64,000 bases of DNA from Camellia lanceoleosa (GCA_025200525.1 CM045758.1:194902463-194966462); one strand, 5' to 3'; shown: positions 46,731 to 59,270, counted from the first letter of the stretch. Made by a program: numbers and translations. The notes: a model not told the origin generated them from the letters alone.

Positions 46731-47094
46731 GGCTCAAATTAAGTTAGCATTTGCAAGTATTTTACTTGTATTGAGTTTGTTCCAGTGTATTCACTCTAGC
46801 GAAGGAAGGAGCTTGAAGTTACTGAGAAAAAATGAATTCCCAAAACTCACATCTCACAGTATAAACTTCGAAAAAGAAACAAAGGAGATTGTTGACCAAA
46901 ATAGCTACTTGCATGGTGAGAGCACAAATAGCACAACATACATGAACGAGTCTGTACTTCTGGCTCCACCACCACCAATAGCACCAAGTCAGGTTGTAGA
47001 TCAGCCTCACTCACCACCTCCAGGTCACGTTGACGACTTTAGGCCCACAGCACCAGGGCACAGCCCTGGCGTTGGCCATTCCCTTCAAAACTAG
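46729..47094 (+). CDS. CEP: CEP peptide-hormone precursor, one CEP domain (121 aa)
   Basis: A single exon encodes a small secreted prohormone. Residues 1-23 (MAQIKLAFASILLVLSLFQC) are a signal peptide. A conserved EGRSLKLLRKNEF segment and a variable, proline-rich linker (APPPPIAPS) follow. The CEP domain DFRPTAPGHSPGVGH lies at residues 103-117, four residues from the end. In this family the 15-mer is cut out, hydroxylated on prolines, and acts in the apoplast through leucine-rich-repeat receptor kinases (CEPR1/CEPR2) in nitrogen-demand signalling and root growth (established for Arabidopsis and Medicago). The frame is open further upstream, but the ATG at 46729 directly precedes the signal peptide and follows the TATA box by 64 bp. 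Paralogue 5.2 kb downstream. Which CEP number it corresponds to cannot be told. Confidence 0.93.
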
Positions 47095-47160
47095 GGTTAG
47101 GGTCACTGTCTTGACTATTGATATGCATGCCCACAATTATGTAAATCTGGTGTGTTTATA

Positions 47161-47166
47161 AATAAA
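47161..47166 (+). terminator. Poly(A) signal of the first CEP gene
   Basis: AATAAA 67 bp after the stop codon, with TGTGTT and GTATCTGTATGTATC around it. Confidence 0.5.
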
Positions 47167-48473
47167 TCTCTGTATCTGTATGTATCATCTATCTTGATCA
47201 AGTAATGGCATATATTGAATTAATGTGTGTAGTTTTTGCATATACGTGCATTTTATGAATGCAATATTGCAATGAAATTAAGTGTTCTTTTTCCAATTTT
47301 TTTTTCTTTTTCCATAAATATATAGTGTCATCTGTTAACATTAAACACAATATATGATAGGTACACTTAAAGATCAAGGTTCAAGAATATGCAAACAGGA
47401 TTATCCAGCAACATAGTAAATGCTTTTGCTTTGACACATAGACTATTAGATTTCACAGCCCATAAGATGAAAGGGAAGAAGATGTATGACAAAGATAAAC
47501 ACAGGAGGGGGGTGATTGTCACAAAAGTATAAAGAAGCAAGGAGGTGAAAAACAATGAAATGAACACTCTCTGCCATTAGTGTAGCTTCATTCCAGTAAT
47601 ACATCAATAAGAATAAATAAATAAAGATTGGTTAAGTGCAATAAACCACTAAACTTCACCATGCTTTCTCTCTCATAGTCAAAATTATCCTTTAAATTAA
47701 TTTTCTTTTCTCAGACTAGTTTTTATTTTCAAACAAAAATATATTGTTGAGGAATTTCAATCAAGTCCCTGCCCCTCCCCACCACCACAACCACCATCAG
47801 AAATATATATATATATATATGTATTTGTTGTGGCAACACACTCGACACTTTGTTCCAACCTAGTGTGAAGAAATTCTTATAGCGTGCGTGATAACTGTCT
47901 TCAATTGCTTTACTTATTATCTTTCTTTTCCCATCATACAAACCTGCAAAGTTGAATGGCTAGAACCATATAATCATCTTTTCTTATCATTTTATTTTCT
48001 GAGGCCGAAACCATATAAACCAATATTTGACAAAAATCTAGGTTTTACACACCACAACCATTTCATACATATTACCTTCAGTTGCAAGGCAATTACCAGG
48101 CTTTGCAACCAAATTTAGCATACTTACAGTGCCCTACACAATTATGCATCCAGTAGATCCTGCCTTCCAAGCAAGGTGGTAATCCTGTATGCAAGATTCA
48201 GCATGGGATGAACCACTGGTATTCCACAATTTACAGAATATATTGTAAATTCTAACCCATTTATATAAAATTAAGACATTAAATTCCAAAGGAAAGCAAA
48301 TTAGACAGCAAATGCATACTCTTGTATGCTGTGGTTGCTATTTCCATATTAAACATCTCAAATATGTCAACTGTTACATATGCACGGGATGCAAATCCTG
48401 CTAAGATTATTGCAATTTTTTGTTCCTATATTTAATAATTTAGTACTGTTATACATAAACAGATTCAGTACCA

Positions 48474-48565
48474 GATTTTCTGACCACTAGACACAAAGGT
48501 GACTCAACCCACATCAACAAATACATGTGGGGTCCATTGTTTTTGTGTCTAGTGGTAAGAAAATC
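48474..48565. mobile_element. 92-bp hairpin MITE
   Basis: GATTTTCTGACCACTAGACA at the left pairs with TGTCTAGTGGTAAGAAAATC at the right. The loop includes CCACATCAACAAATACATGTGG. No TSD resolved. Confidence 0.65.
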
Positions 48566-51001
48566 AAATAAAAACTATGTTTGTGTGTAGCATTTTTCTT
48601 AATAATTAGACAGTTTCAACTTCAAGTAAACAGAGTCATTACCAGAAATGGCAGCATAGAAAGAGATGCCATCCTATTAACTGCTTAGGACACCCTATAG
48701 TTATTATAATGTTTGCTAATGCATCCAATTCTGCAGAAGAACACCAAAATTCAGACTCTGAAAGCTTATGAAGCAGTATCCACAAGAAATTTCCAGTAAA
48801 TCTCCATCTATTAAACAGAAGAAGTTGCCGATGAAAGTTAAAGTGCAAGCTTGCAGAATGTTTTGGACTCATTTCTTCTAGTAACCAGCCACTACTTCTG
48901 CTCCATCATACGGCATTGTCTTTATTAATCCTCACGAGATACAAAACCAGTATTGTATATAAGAATGTATATAAATCTCTATTTACCACCTCAAGAGCCA
49001 CCAAGAGATCTAAAAATGCTTTTGAGTACTTCGTTATATGACGAAGTATATCACTGAACAGTTTAATTAATATACTGTCATACTTGGCGTACATAACTTA
49101 AATCAACATTGACTTTTTTGTTGGCTTTTTTTCATATTTAGTTGACTTTTTTAAAAAAAATTCAAAAAAAACTTTAAACTTTTAGGTTCTACTTGACTAG
49201 ATGGACCAGAAAAGTATTCTAAAAAAACAAGCTGCATTTTTTTCATCTTTGGTGAACTTTTTATTTCCTTTTACACTAGATGATCTAAAAAGTAAAAAAA
49301 CTTTAAATGAATTTGGAAAAAAAAAATGTGGTTTTTTAGTTTTATCCCAAACTCATAACGATACAAAAGAATACAGACAAAGAAAAAAATTTAATATGTT
49401 GGACTGCTGTGATTCGAATGGCACAGCGAAGATCCTTTATTTTTCCGCCGAAGTCAATATCACACAATGCCCTTGGCATGTTCTATTAATTAAATAACAA
49501 TGAACAACTAACCATGCCCGTGCACTAAAAGCTAGCACAAAACAGAATCAAATACTCTTTTGTCCTCTAATATAGTATTATTCATTTTTAATGTATAGTG
49601 GGAGGAGGCTGGGGTAGAGGCTCCTAAACTCGAGGAGCCAACCACGCATGTCCTTTTGGAAGAATCTCCAATTATAATTCCATTCTAAATGGAATGAGAG
49701 ATGGGAAGTGGGTTGAAGGTCTGGCACTTTCATGCCCATCATTTGCTTCATTTGACTTATTTGAATTAAAAGAAATGAATAGTTATTTTGTGACAAAGAG
49801 GAGTGGTAGGGCCCTCCAGAAGGTGGTGGATTTGATTTGACTTGACTTTTTGTTTCACAGCCATGGGATTTCCAGGGAGGTAAAAAAAATGCAAAGCATA
49901 TGAACTTCATACTTCAAGTGATTGTGGTATTAAGCAGCAAAACATTTCAATTGGTCCCCCTATGTGCAGAATGGTACTCTGTATCACAAACGATCTAGAA
50001 AGAATTAAAACGAGAATGGATCAAATCATCATGAATTCAACTAAACCACTAACTTCAAACCTGATTAACATCATTTTCCAATTTGGTATGTATAGTCTTC
50101 AATTTCGTATCGGATACAATGAAGAACAATGGGTTTGGGATGCATAAAAGGAACATCATTCGTGACGTGACATGACTGGCTGTGAGTGGTTCAACAAAAG
50201 GACCTGAAAAGGCCAACACCAGAATGGAGTCAAACCCATATTGATATTAAATAAGAAAGAAAAAAAACTCCCAAGGATCACAGGGGTCAAAATGTTGGCT
50301 CATGACCACTGATATTTGGTCAAATTTCGGCTGTTTACGTAAACCATCCATATTCCTTTTCCATAGTGGTAGTTGTTTTGGTAATTAGGAAGATTTTCCT
50401 GGAAGTGCACATGTGCACTATCAATTGCCTGTTCTGCTTTTAATTTCAAGCATAATATTATTTAATGCTAGCGCACCTACCTTAGATTTACAACAAATAC
50501 AAACACAAACTGTCAAACTCAAACACTATCACCAAAGAAGTTAGAATGTTAAACCACACATTATGATGATTTTTAACTAACACCTGCAACATTGAGTTGT
50601 CAATATCACTTTACGAACATAATTAAATGAATAAGATGTCCAGCAACAAAATGAACGAATACCTTACAAGTTTTTCATATTTCTAAATCCTTCGAACGAA
50701 AAGAAAAGAAAAAGAAAAAGAAAAAAAAAATTGAGCAAACCATATCGTCATGATATAAAAATGTGATTTAGAATCTGATTTTTATTAGTACTCAATCATG
50801 ATGTTTATTTTCTAAAACACTCTTAGATTTGAGGAGTAGGCTAAACACTCAGAAAGTCTGGCAAATTCTAGCACAAGATAGTTTTTGGTGGATGAAATAA
50901 GTGAAACAAATGCTTGAAACAGAAACGAAATAAAAAAATAAAGAAGTGCCATTTCAAGCACCTAAGGTGTGTTTTGGGATGCTATATGGTTTAGCCAATA
51001 T

Positions 51002-51283
51002 TTTTTTGATCGGCGAAGCAAAAACTTTATTGATGAAAACACATACAAAGTATGATAAATTATATCAACAAAAAGGAGTTTGGAGCTAAATTAAGTTCCA
51101 ACCTCCTAGTTGGTGAGAGACCAATAAAGAAAACCAGCGAGCATTCCTCTGCAGAGTAACAATTTGCACAATATTTTTTTGATCAGCGAAGAAAAGACTT
51201 TATTGATGAAAACACATACAAAGTATAATAAATTACATCAATAAAGAGGAGCTTGGAGCTAAATTAAGCTCCAACCTCCTAGT
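51002..51283 (-). mobile_element. Head-to-tail pair of LINE 3' tails between one 15-bp TSD
   Basis: TGGTTTAGCCAATAT occurs at 50987-51001 and 51284-51298. Between them are two copies, each beginning with a T-run and GATC(G/A)GCGAAG and running through ACTTTATTGATGAAAACACA to CCAACCTCCTAGTTGG. The first copy extends about 60 bp further. The same 3' end occurs at 58330-58392. Confidence 0.8.
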
Positions 51284-52182
51284 TGGTTTAGCCAATATAA
51301 GGTGGGTTATGGTTAAGAATAGTTAGCAACATACTCCATCATAATTCATATGGTGATGTAACAACGGACTAGCAATATCAATCAAAGGTAGATAAGTAGC
51401 TAAGTTATTGTGTGACATACTTGGCTAAGTCAAGAATAGTTAGCAACACTCCATCTTTATTGTTACAGTGATAATTCTGTGGAATCTTAACAGTACAGCA
51501 GCTAAGCAGTCATGTGAATCACTACAAAGCTTGCACATACCATAAATAAACTAAAGAAAACTCCAAACAACAACTTAAGGACAGATGTGTTTCACTTGCA
51601 TTTGTCAATTGAAAGAGTCCAAGCACATGAACCACCCACATAAAAAATACAAATTGTTAAGTGGGAAGAACAGTAGAATCTGTCTTTTGGTACATTTCTG
51701 TGGTGGTAAGGCCACATCTTTGTTATTCTATATTAACAATCTGATCTCTTTAATCTGATTTGTCAGGAACAATTGATTTAAAGATTACCGCCCTTACAAC
51801 ATTCAAACAACAAAGTGCCATTTCAGCACAATAAGAGGTCATTATACAGTCAAAGGATCAAGCTTCAATCAGTGACGGTATTTCAGAAATATATTGATCA
51901 ATTTTTTATCAGCAAAATATATCGACTTATTGTATGATGAGTTCTTTCGGTTAATTTTATATTATGCACAAGTTTTATATTTTAAAATGGGCAAACGGAG
52001 AGAAAAAGAAGGTAACGAACAATAGCAAGAGACTTGCAACATATTGAGAAAGATCAACAAGAAAACCACTATATGCATAAAGTTCTCCTGTAAGAGGACC
52101 CCCAAAAAGATTGAAACATGAACCATCCAAATTTACAAAAAAAAAAGCGGACACCTTAATTTTATGGCTGGCTCCATAAGAC

Positions 52183-52190
52183 TATAAATA
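52183..52190 (+). promoter_or_regulatory. TATA box of the second CEP gene
   Basis: TATAAATA, 156 bp upstream of the ATG. A (CT)n tract at 52235-52273 lies in the leader, as in the first CEP gene. Confidence 0.7.
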
Positions 52191-52233
52191 CTGAAGGAAA
52201 TGTGAGGTCGTGATTATAGTGTTCATAACTCTG

Positions 52234-52276
<43 letters not shown>

Positions 52277-52338
52277 CCTAGTCGGTCATTCAGGTTCAAA
52301 CTATAATAGGATCGCCCAAACTCTTTCATTCTCTAGTT

Positions 52339-52854
52339 ATGGCCTATAATCAACCCATTTATACCTGTGCTATTCTCCTTGCACTAATTGCATACAATGA
52401 AATTCTATTTACTGAGGGAAGACAGCTAAAGGCAATGGGAAAAGATGAGTATAATTCCATGCAAGCTATCAACTTAAACCAAAACCCTGAAGGTGAGGGT
52501 CATGGATATGATCTTCCAGCTCAACAGGCAAGTCATGTTCATATAATTGACCATTCTGTCACAGAAAAGAAAGATCCCCCCCAAACCACGACACTTAATC
52601 AAAGTCGTGTATTTGGTGATTCAGTTGCAGTATATAAAGACGATTTTAGACCTACAACACCAGGTAACAGCCCTGGTGTTGGTCATTTATTTTCAGGACA
52701 GAAAGAGGATGCTCCAACAAACTCAAAAAGCAATGGCACTGGTATCAGTCATTCAGCAGCAGATAACACAGATGACTTCCGACCCACACTACCAGGTCAC
52801 AGCCCTGGTATTGGGCATTCTTTTCAAAACACAAATGCAGAGCAAAATCCATAG
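52339..52854 (+). CDS. CEP: CEP peptide-hormone precursor, two CEP domains plus a decayed one (171 aa)
   Basis: An intronless gene for a secreted prohormone: signal peptide at residues 1-24 (core IYTCAILLALIAYNEILF), then EGRQLKAMGKDEY, parallel to EGRSLKLLRKNEF in the upstream paralogue. CEP domains are DFRPTTPGNSPGVGH (102-116; 52642-52686) and DFRPTLPGHSPGIGH (146-160; 52774-52818). They are exactly 44 residues apart. Halfway, residues 124-138 (DAPTNSKSNGTGISH) keep the D, G, I and H positions of the domain but lack its prolines. The C-terminal part is thus three 22-residue units, the middle one decayed. The gene should release two hydroxyproline 15-mers with one internal difference at position 9 (Asn versus His). 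Expected role as for the upstream paralogue: apoplastic ligand of CEP receptors. Start chosen at the first ATG before the signal peptide. Confidence 0.93.
   Translation: MAYNQPIYTCAILLALIAYNEILFTEGRQLKAMGKDEYNSMQAINLNQNPEGEGHGYDLPAQQASHVHIIDHSVTEKKDPPQTTTLNQSRVFGDSVAVYKDDFRPTTPGNSPGVGHLFSGQKEDAPTNSKSNGTGISHSAADNTDDFRPTLPGHSPGIGHSFQNTNAEQNP
52642..52839 (+). repeat. Three 66-bp in-frame tandem units of the second CEP gene
   Basis: Units are 52642-52707, 52708-52773 and 52774-52839. Units 1 and 3 are clearly alike (CCAGGT-ACAGCCCTGGT-TTGG-CAT). Unit 2 keeps GGC-CTGGT-T--GTCAT in register, about 16 of 24 bases against unit 1 in that stretch. Confidence 0.75.
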
Positions 52855-53068
52855 ACATGTAGAGACATACATTGAAGTTTATTGCAAGTTGCAACTTGTC
52901 TGTACAGTGAATTCCACCCCTCAGGTTCAACTAGTTGCTGAGTGCATGTATGGTTTCATGTGTTGTTAGGTTTATTTTCTGTACTGTCTTTTAGCAAGAC
53001 TGTTATATCTTGTATGTATGTTGGAGCAACCATGTGTAGTCATTGCAAAAAATAGCTTATTGTATGAA

Positions 53069-53074
53069 AATAAA
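53069..53074 (+). terminator. Poly(A) signal of the second CEP gene
   Basis: AATAAA 215 bp after the stop, preceded by TTGTATGTATGTTGGAG and followed by T-rich sequence. Confidence 0.5.
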
Positions 53075-54084
53075 AATATTTGTATCTTTCTCTCTTTCTT
53101 AAATACGTATGCATGTATTTAACACGTAAACAGAAATGCACAATTATCAACATATGTGCACACGTGTATATTAGTGCAGACGTGCAAGCACATGAAAAAC
53201 CACACTCCAAGAGTCAATGACAGCCACACACAGAAAAAAAAAAAGTCATAGAGCAAGATGAATGGCATAAGGCTGGAAAAGAATGAACCTAGTTCTGAAA
53301 ACCAAGGATGTTTATCAATTCAAATCCTATTTCGTTGGGTCTACAATACCATACATTTTACTAGTCACTAGTTTCAAGTTCAACCATGTGTATTACAATT
53401 TGATATAAGTACACATGCATGTTATATATACTTGCATGTGATAGTGGCCATAGTATTTCAAATTTCATGCATTAGAGCATCTCTCACCCTTCACCAATTT
53501 TCTCATCTAATTTGATTTCAAATTTGAGTAAAAAAACTTGATTTGATATGAATTACTCCAATCGTTTCATCAAATTTTCATCAAAATCTTTTTAAAAATT
53601 CCTCTCTTATTCCAAATTTTCCTTTTCATCAAATTTGATTAAAAAAAATTATCTCCAATGCTTCATCTTTTTAAACCTTCATCAAATTCAAATTTAATGA
53701 AGGATTTCATGAAAAAAATGACCCTAGTTTTTCAAATCGATTTTGGAAAACCCAAACTTATACATTTGACCAATATCTGGCTTCCAATTAATTCATTCAA
53801 ATAGCATAAAAATTATTAAAACATTACTACATTGGTACACTTTTCTGACCTTGTGGAAGAACACCATCTTCTTATTATACTTACTCAATTTGGGTTTTAG
53901 TTTGAACCTAAATTCCATCAAATAGCTTAGCTTGGAGAATTTTTTCCTTTTTTTTTGTTTTCTTAGAATGCATCAAACCAATATCATGTGCTACATAGTT
54001 GTACACAGACCATGAATTAAGCTGACACTTAATGGACAGACCCATTCATTAGATAGAAAAGATCACTAATAATTCAAGATGAGA

Positions 54085-54239
54085 AATGTTAAGGACCATG
54101 AAAATTTTTTTATGAAAATGATTATGAAAAATTTGTGATCCTTAGATTACCTTGATTAGTGTGTATTGTAAGTGTAATCCAAAGATCACAAATCTTTCAT
54201 GACCATTTTCATGAAAGACTTTTCATGATACCTAGCATT
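54085..54239. mobile_element. 155-bp foldback MITE
   Basis: The left arm AATGTTAAGGACCATGAAAA is complementary to the right arm TTTTCATGATACCTAGCATT. A second complementary pair lies towards the centre (TTTGTGATC with GATCACAAA). Confidence 0.7.
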
Positions 54240-57200
54240 GCTGAAGATGAGATATACCGCCTTATTAACGCGTCCAGCACTCCTTGCACGTATCAATAAT
54301 TGAAAGGAAACTTCAATGTTTTGTCACTTGGTCAACACTGCAGCACTTAACACTAAACCGATGCACAGCACCAACACATTTTAATATGATCCCTATTCGA
54401 TGCTTGGAATAGTATGTCTCCCAACTGTCCTTGCCCTATATTTTGAGGACTCATGTGTTCTTGTGTCCGGGTCTTTGCTACCTAGGATACCCCCTTGCCA
54501 AGACAAGCAATAAACTTCATGACTGTGGAAAACATATATACATATAAACTGTTGAGGAACAATGAATGCCGAAAACAGCACCATCATAAATCTGAGGCCG
54601 ATCGCAATTGATGTGGCTGATAGCTTTCCCGTCATCTTACCAGACAACACTTCTCATCAATTTCAAAACTACCCTTTTCAAATCACATTCCAAATCCATC
54701 TTGAAATAATTGCAGTGATAGATCAAGGAATACTAAGGTTGTAACTGGATCAAATTAATGGATTTGACATCATTCATTAACATAGAGTAGTAACAATAGT
54801 TATTTGAAATCCTTCCACAGATGATCTACCTATATGAGGGTCTTAAAAAGTTGCATCTCTCCTAATCTCTATTCAATCTTCCACTTTACAATTATCAACC
54901 TACCTCCAATAGTTGATCTTTCAACAATAAAGTTTAACTTCAAATCCACTCAACCAAATGGAGCCTTAGAGCAACTCCTCTTCATTTTTTACTAACTAAA
55001 GTATAAAAAATTTATTATTTATTTTACCTAACTAATTTTTCATCTACGTGATGTGACGCAACTCTTTATTTTACTTATTTATCTTAAAAGCTTCAAGGCT
55101 ATTCAAATGTTACTAACTTTGAACAATTTAGTTAAAATAATTATTACCGCAGTTAACCCGTTCGAGGAAGTAAAATAAGAAGATATTAGTTATAATAGCC
55201 AGAGCCCGTTGCAGATGCTCTTAGCAGCTGATCCCAGTCATAACAAGTGGGAAAAAAGGTAAAATAGAAAGAAAGGAAAGGACCCCAAAAACAAAAACAA
55301 ATAAACAGCCTACCCTAGAATATAATAATATTGTCACAAAAATAAAAAAATAAAAAAGCAACGATGATAATACTAATAAATTTTTAAAAAATCAGAGAAT
55401 GATAGAGCATAAAGTGGGAGATGTAGGGAGTGAAGACCAACAGCTCTGAATGTTTGTTTCCTTTTTTTTTTTCTTTACATTAAACAATTCAGGATTCTGA
55501 TTTGGAAAAAAAGAACAAAAAAAAAACCTAAAACTAATAATGCATTCCTCAAACAAAATAGAAAGTGCAGAGTTGAAGAAAAAAAATCAATGGAAACCCT
55601 AAACCACCAAATAAATAATAAATAAATAATAAAGAGAGAGAGAGAGAGATTAAAGTATGCGATCATCGTCGTCACCGTAAATCAACCATAAACAATGTGG
55701 AACCCTTACTATTAAATACTGAATAATACAATAGAATTACGGGCTTACCTGTTCTTGGTGGTGGTGCTGTTTCGATCGAAAGTTTGTCCAGACCCCTTTT
55801 GCTTTGCGGTAATGTGAAGTAACTTTTTTTAAAACGATGTCCTGCTGTAGCCATACCCTTTTATTTAAGACTGGTTTAGAAAATGATTATTTTAATTAAT
55901 TTTTTAATTTTTTTATAAAAAATATTTAAAAAATAAAAAAAAATATTATGACAATTTATAATAATGTTTTATTTCAATAAGTTTTATAAATTATATAATT
56001 ATCAAAATACTCTTGAAAATAATAGGGCGAAGCGCATATTAATATTTATATTGACATTGTGAATGCTCTGTGATGTGAATATTTACAAACAAATTTATTT
56101 AATGTGAATGTTCATATCACTAAGTTATTAATTATTCAAAAAATATTTGTAACAATAAAACTGATCATAAAATATTTTAAATACGAGAATTTAGGCTTCT
56201 TTTGGCAACTAAAAAAAACACCACTTCTTTTTTTGAATTTTTTTTTTACTTTTAGTATTTTTATAAAAAAAATTGTGTCTAATTTTTTTACTTTTTCAGT
56301 TCGTCTTTTCCAGACGAATCTAAAAATTAATTTTTTTTATGAAAAAATTCAAAAAAAAATTAAAGAATCCCCATAAGACCCCCCAAAAAAATGCTTATTT
56401 TTGTTTTTTCTAAATTTTTTTTAAAAAAATTATAATCTTTCGATTCATCTTGTCAACCTAAATCTAGAAACTAAAAAAAATTTAAAAAAAATTTTAAAAA
56501 AATTAAAGACAAAAACAAGCTAAAAAATAAGCAAATTCCAAAACAATTTTTAATATTTAGTGGATCAATTGTCCAAGATAATAAGACTTATTGAAATATA
56601 AGAATATTTTATGAACTAATTGGAATATAAGTATTTGAAAGATGATTTTCTAATAAATTTTTCATAAAATAATTTATTGTCAAATTAAAAAAAAAAATTA
56701 ATAAGCAACTACATTTGTGGTGTTGTAGTCCGATTTAAATAAAATAAATAAATAAATAAAGTAAAAGTAAAAGTAAAATATTAGCAAATAAAGCCATATG
56801 TTGGTTAAGTGGTGTTTTAGGAAGTTGGTAAAAAATTAATTTTTTGACTTTTTAACTTCTTTAATAGTTTTTTTTGACAAAAAATTGAAATCTTTTGAAT
56901 AAAAAAACTGATTTTTTTAATTAAAAAAATTAAAAAGCTTAAAACGGACTTTTTTTAAACTTCTTTCCAAAGGCCCTAAGTCAAATAACTTTTGTAAGTA
57001 ATGTAGCGCGTGATATCTTAAAACACCCCACTTTATGCCTAAAAACTTTTAATTAATTAAATTAAAACAAATTTGGTGTTATGAATTAAAACAAATTTGG
57101 TGTTGCGAATGAAAAATTAAGCCGCAAAGTTAAAAAAGATGGAATCTCCCATGGTAGGCATTAGGCTGCGTAGCTAAGATTTCAAGAGGAATATGCTCTA

Positions 57201-57954
57201 CGTATGTCCTGCCCTCTTTTCTTCTTCTTCTTCTTCTTCTTCTTCTTCTTTTTTTTTTTTTTTTTTCTAATTTGAATAAATCACAAAATTGAATAAAAGT
57301 AATTTATTTTGATTGTGACTTCAAAAATATTTTATTTGTTAAACAAATTATTTTGCTAAATTAAAAACTTTAATTCATTTGTTAAGTTTATTTTAGTCAC
57401 TCTAGAAAGTGATCTGGCACTCAAGCTATAATTTTATTTCTATATTTTTTTTTTTTTGTTAGAATGGCATTATCTGTCCAAAGGAACACATATTTAAATT
57501 TTATCTACCGTATTTATTTTTTTATTTATATATCATTTATCTGTTTAAATATCATACTATATATATACGTGTCACTTATTTATTTATTTTTTGTTCAATA
57601 TCACCTATTTGTCCACCTTATTACCACCAATTGTCGTCATCGCCATCCGGCGACTTTTACAATCATTTTTTTGGTGATTTTTCTGGCACCAACTAACTTT
57701 TAACATAGGTCCTTATTACAAACAAAAATTAAATCTTAAACTAAATGACATATGGCCCCATAGGAATTAACTTTTCACCAATTAACCAATAAAAATATTA
57801 AATTAACAAATTATATATTTGGATAGATTTTTTTTTAATGGATTTTATTAATAAATTTTTATAAATATTATTCATTCATGTGTATTTTTGTTTAATTTCT
57901 ATGTTAGTAGCAGGACTGTTTCAATTTAATTAATATCATAGTTAAGGATTTATT

Positions 57955-59270
57955 ACACTTTTTACCCTTAAACTATTGTCAGAGGAGTTTAGATTCAAGC
58001 ATCTGATCTGCCTTGGACTGCTGGTCTGCTGTCGTGGGCTGGTATGCTGGGCTAATATGGTGTTTTAGTGGAAGTGTTCACCTTGTATGAGTTATGGTGG
58101 CTGAATGCTACAGCCTAAGTATGATATCCATCATCAGAAGCTGTATATACTGCAGTGGTGCTTTGCAGTGGTGTGAGGCTTCTGCTCTGTGTTGTTATTT
58201 TTCCTTTTTTGTTGGTTTCTTGCCAACTCTGGTTGGAGTGCTAGCAAGGGATTGAGCGGACATACTAGTGCCAACCTGGTTGGGATTGGTTTGTCTTGCT
58301 ATGATGCTTTTTGCACCCTTCCTTTTACTTTGTTGATGTAACGTGTTCTTGTTTCATCAATAAAAGTCTTTTCTTTGCCGATCAAAAAAAAGTTGCCTAT
58401 TTAGTCTTTGAACTATCGATTGAAATCTATTTAGTCCCTAAAGTATATATAAAACAAAGCATATTTAGTTCATAAACTATCGATTAAATCTATTAAATCC
58501 CTAAAATATTTAATTCAAACCTATTCAATCCCTAAAAGGATTATAAAAATAAAATATGCCCATACGTATTATAAATTAGTAAAAGACCATTCCCAGTTAA
58601 GATTTTATTACAAAAAAATCTTTTAAAAATTTATTTTGTCTTTAAAAGGTATATTATTTCGTTTAAATTAATATCAAAGTCTAATTTCTCAATATTGTCA
58701 ATAAATTATATGAATATTAGATATATTAAAAACTAGAATTAGATAATTTAAATAATAACATGTCTCTCTACAAATAGTAATAGAACAAAATAATACATTA
58801 ATTAAGTAATAAAAAGAAATTAGCGAAAAACTTAAAAACAATTAATTAAAAATTATAGCAAACGAAATCTGGCATATAATATTACAGGCAAGCGCATATC
58901 TATTGTAAAAGATAAGTAAGAAAATACTATGGATAATTACCCTTATCCTTATAAAGGAAATTCAATATATGGATTGACACCTACTTTTGAATGACAGAAT
59001 AAAAATTTAAGTTTTTTTTAAATAAAATTTTAATTTGATAGGGCCTTTTACTAATTTATAATATTTCTGAGCTTATGTTTTATTTTTGTAATCATTTTAG
59101 GACCTAAATAAATTTGAATTAAATACTTTAGATATTTAATATATTCAATCGATAGTTTTATGGACTTAATAGATTTTGATTTATATATTTTAGGGACCTA
59201 GTAGACACAATCGATAATTCCGGAACTAAATAGATAATTTAACGATAATTTGATAGTACAAAGTAGAGTA
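57955..59270. mobile_element. Long foldback element split by a LINE fragment
   Basis: The left arm (about 58395-58590: TATTTAGTC, AACTATCGATTGAAATCTAT, AGTCCCTAAA, TATAAATTAGTAAAAG) is the inverse of the right arm (about 59040-59250). The outer tip of the left arm lies beyond the LINE insertion at 57955-57990. Arms are about 200 bp and diverged; the centre is AT-rich without an ORF. Confidence 0.65.
57991..58392 (+). mobile_element. 5'-truncated LINE 3' fragment with poly(A)
   Basis: About 400 bp of GC-balanced sequence ends TTTCATCAATAAAAGTCTTT...GCCGATCAAAAAAAA, a poly(A)-terminated retroposon end. The same end in inverse is found at 2309-2374 and 51002-51283, which defines one LINE family in this window. 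It interrupts the arm of a foldback element. Confidence 0.75.

Larger units (their letters stand above)
47167..52180. other. Spacer between the two CEP genes
   Basis: About 5 kb without a recognisable gene. It holds a 92-bp hairpin (48474-48565), a LINE tail dimer (51002-51283), a (TA)n run near 47803-47820 and short unremarkable frames. No third CEP motif (FRPT...GHSPGVGH) was found here. Confidence 0.6.

Noticed and set aside
49578..49910. Minus-strand frame of 110 codons
   Set aside because: No signal peptide, domain or promoter context that I can support; composition not convincing.
54393..54650. Minus-strand frame of 85 codons
   Set aside because: No recognisable motif, no splice-linked neighbour; likely chance.
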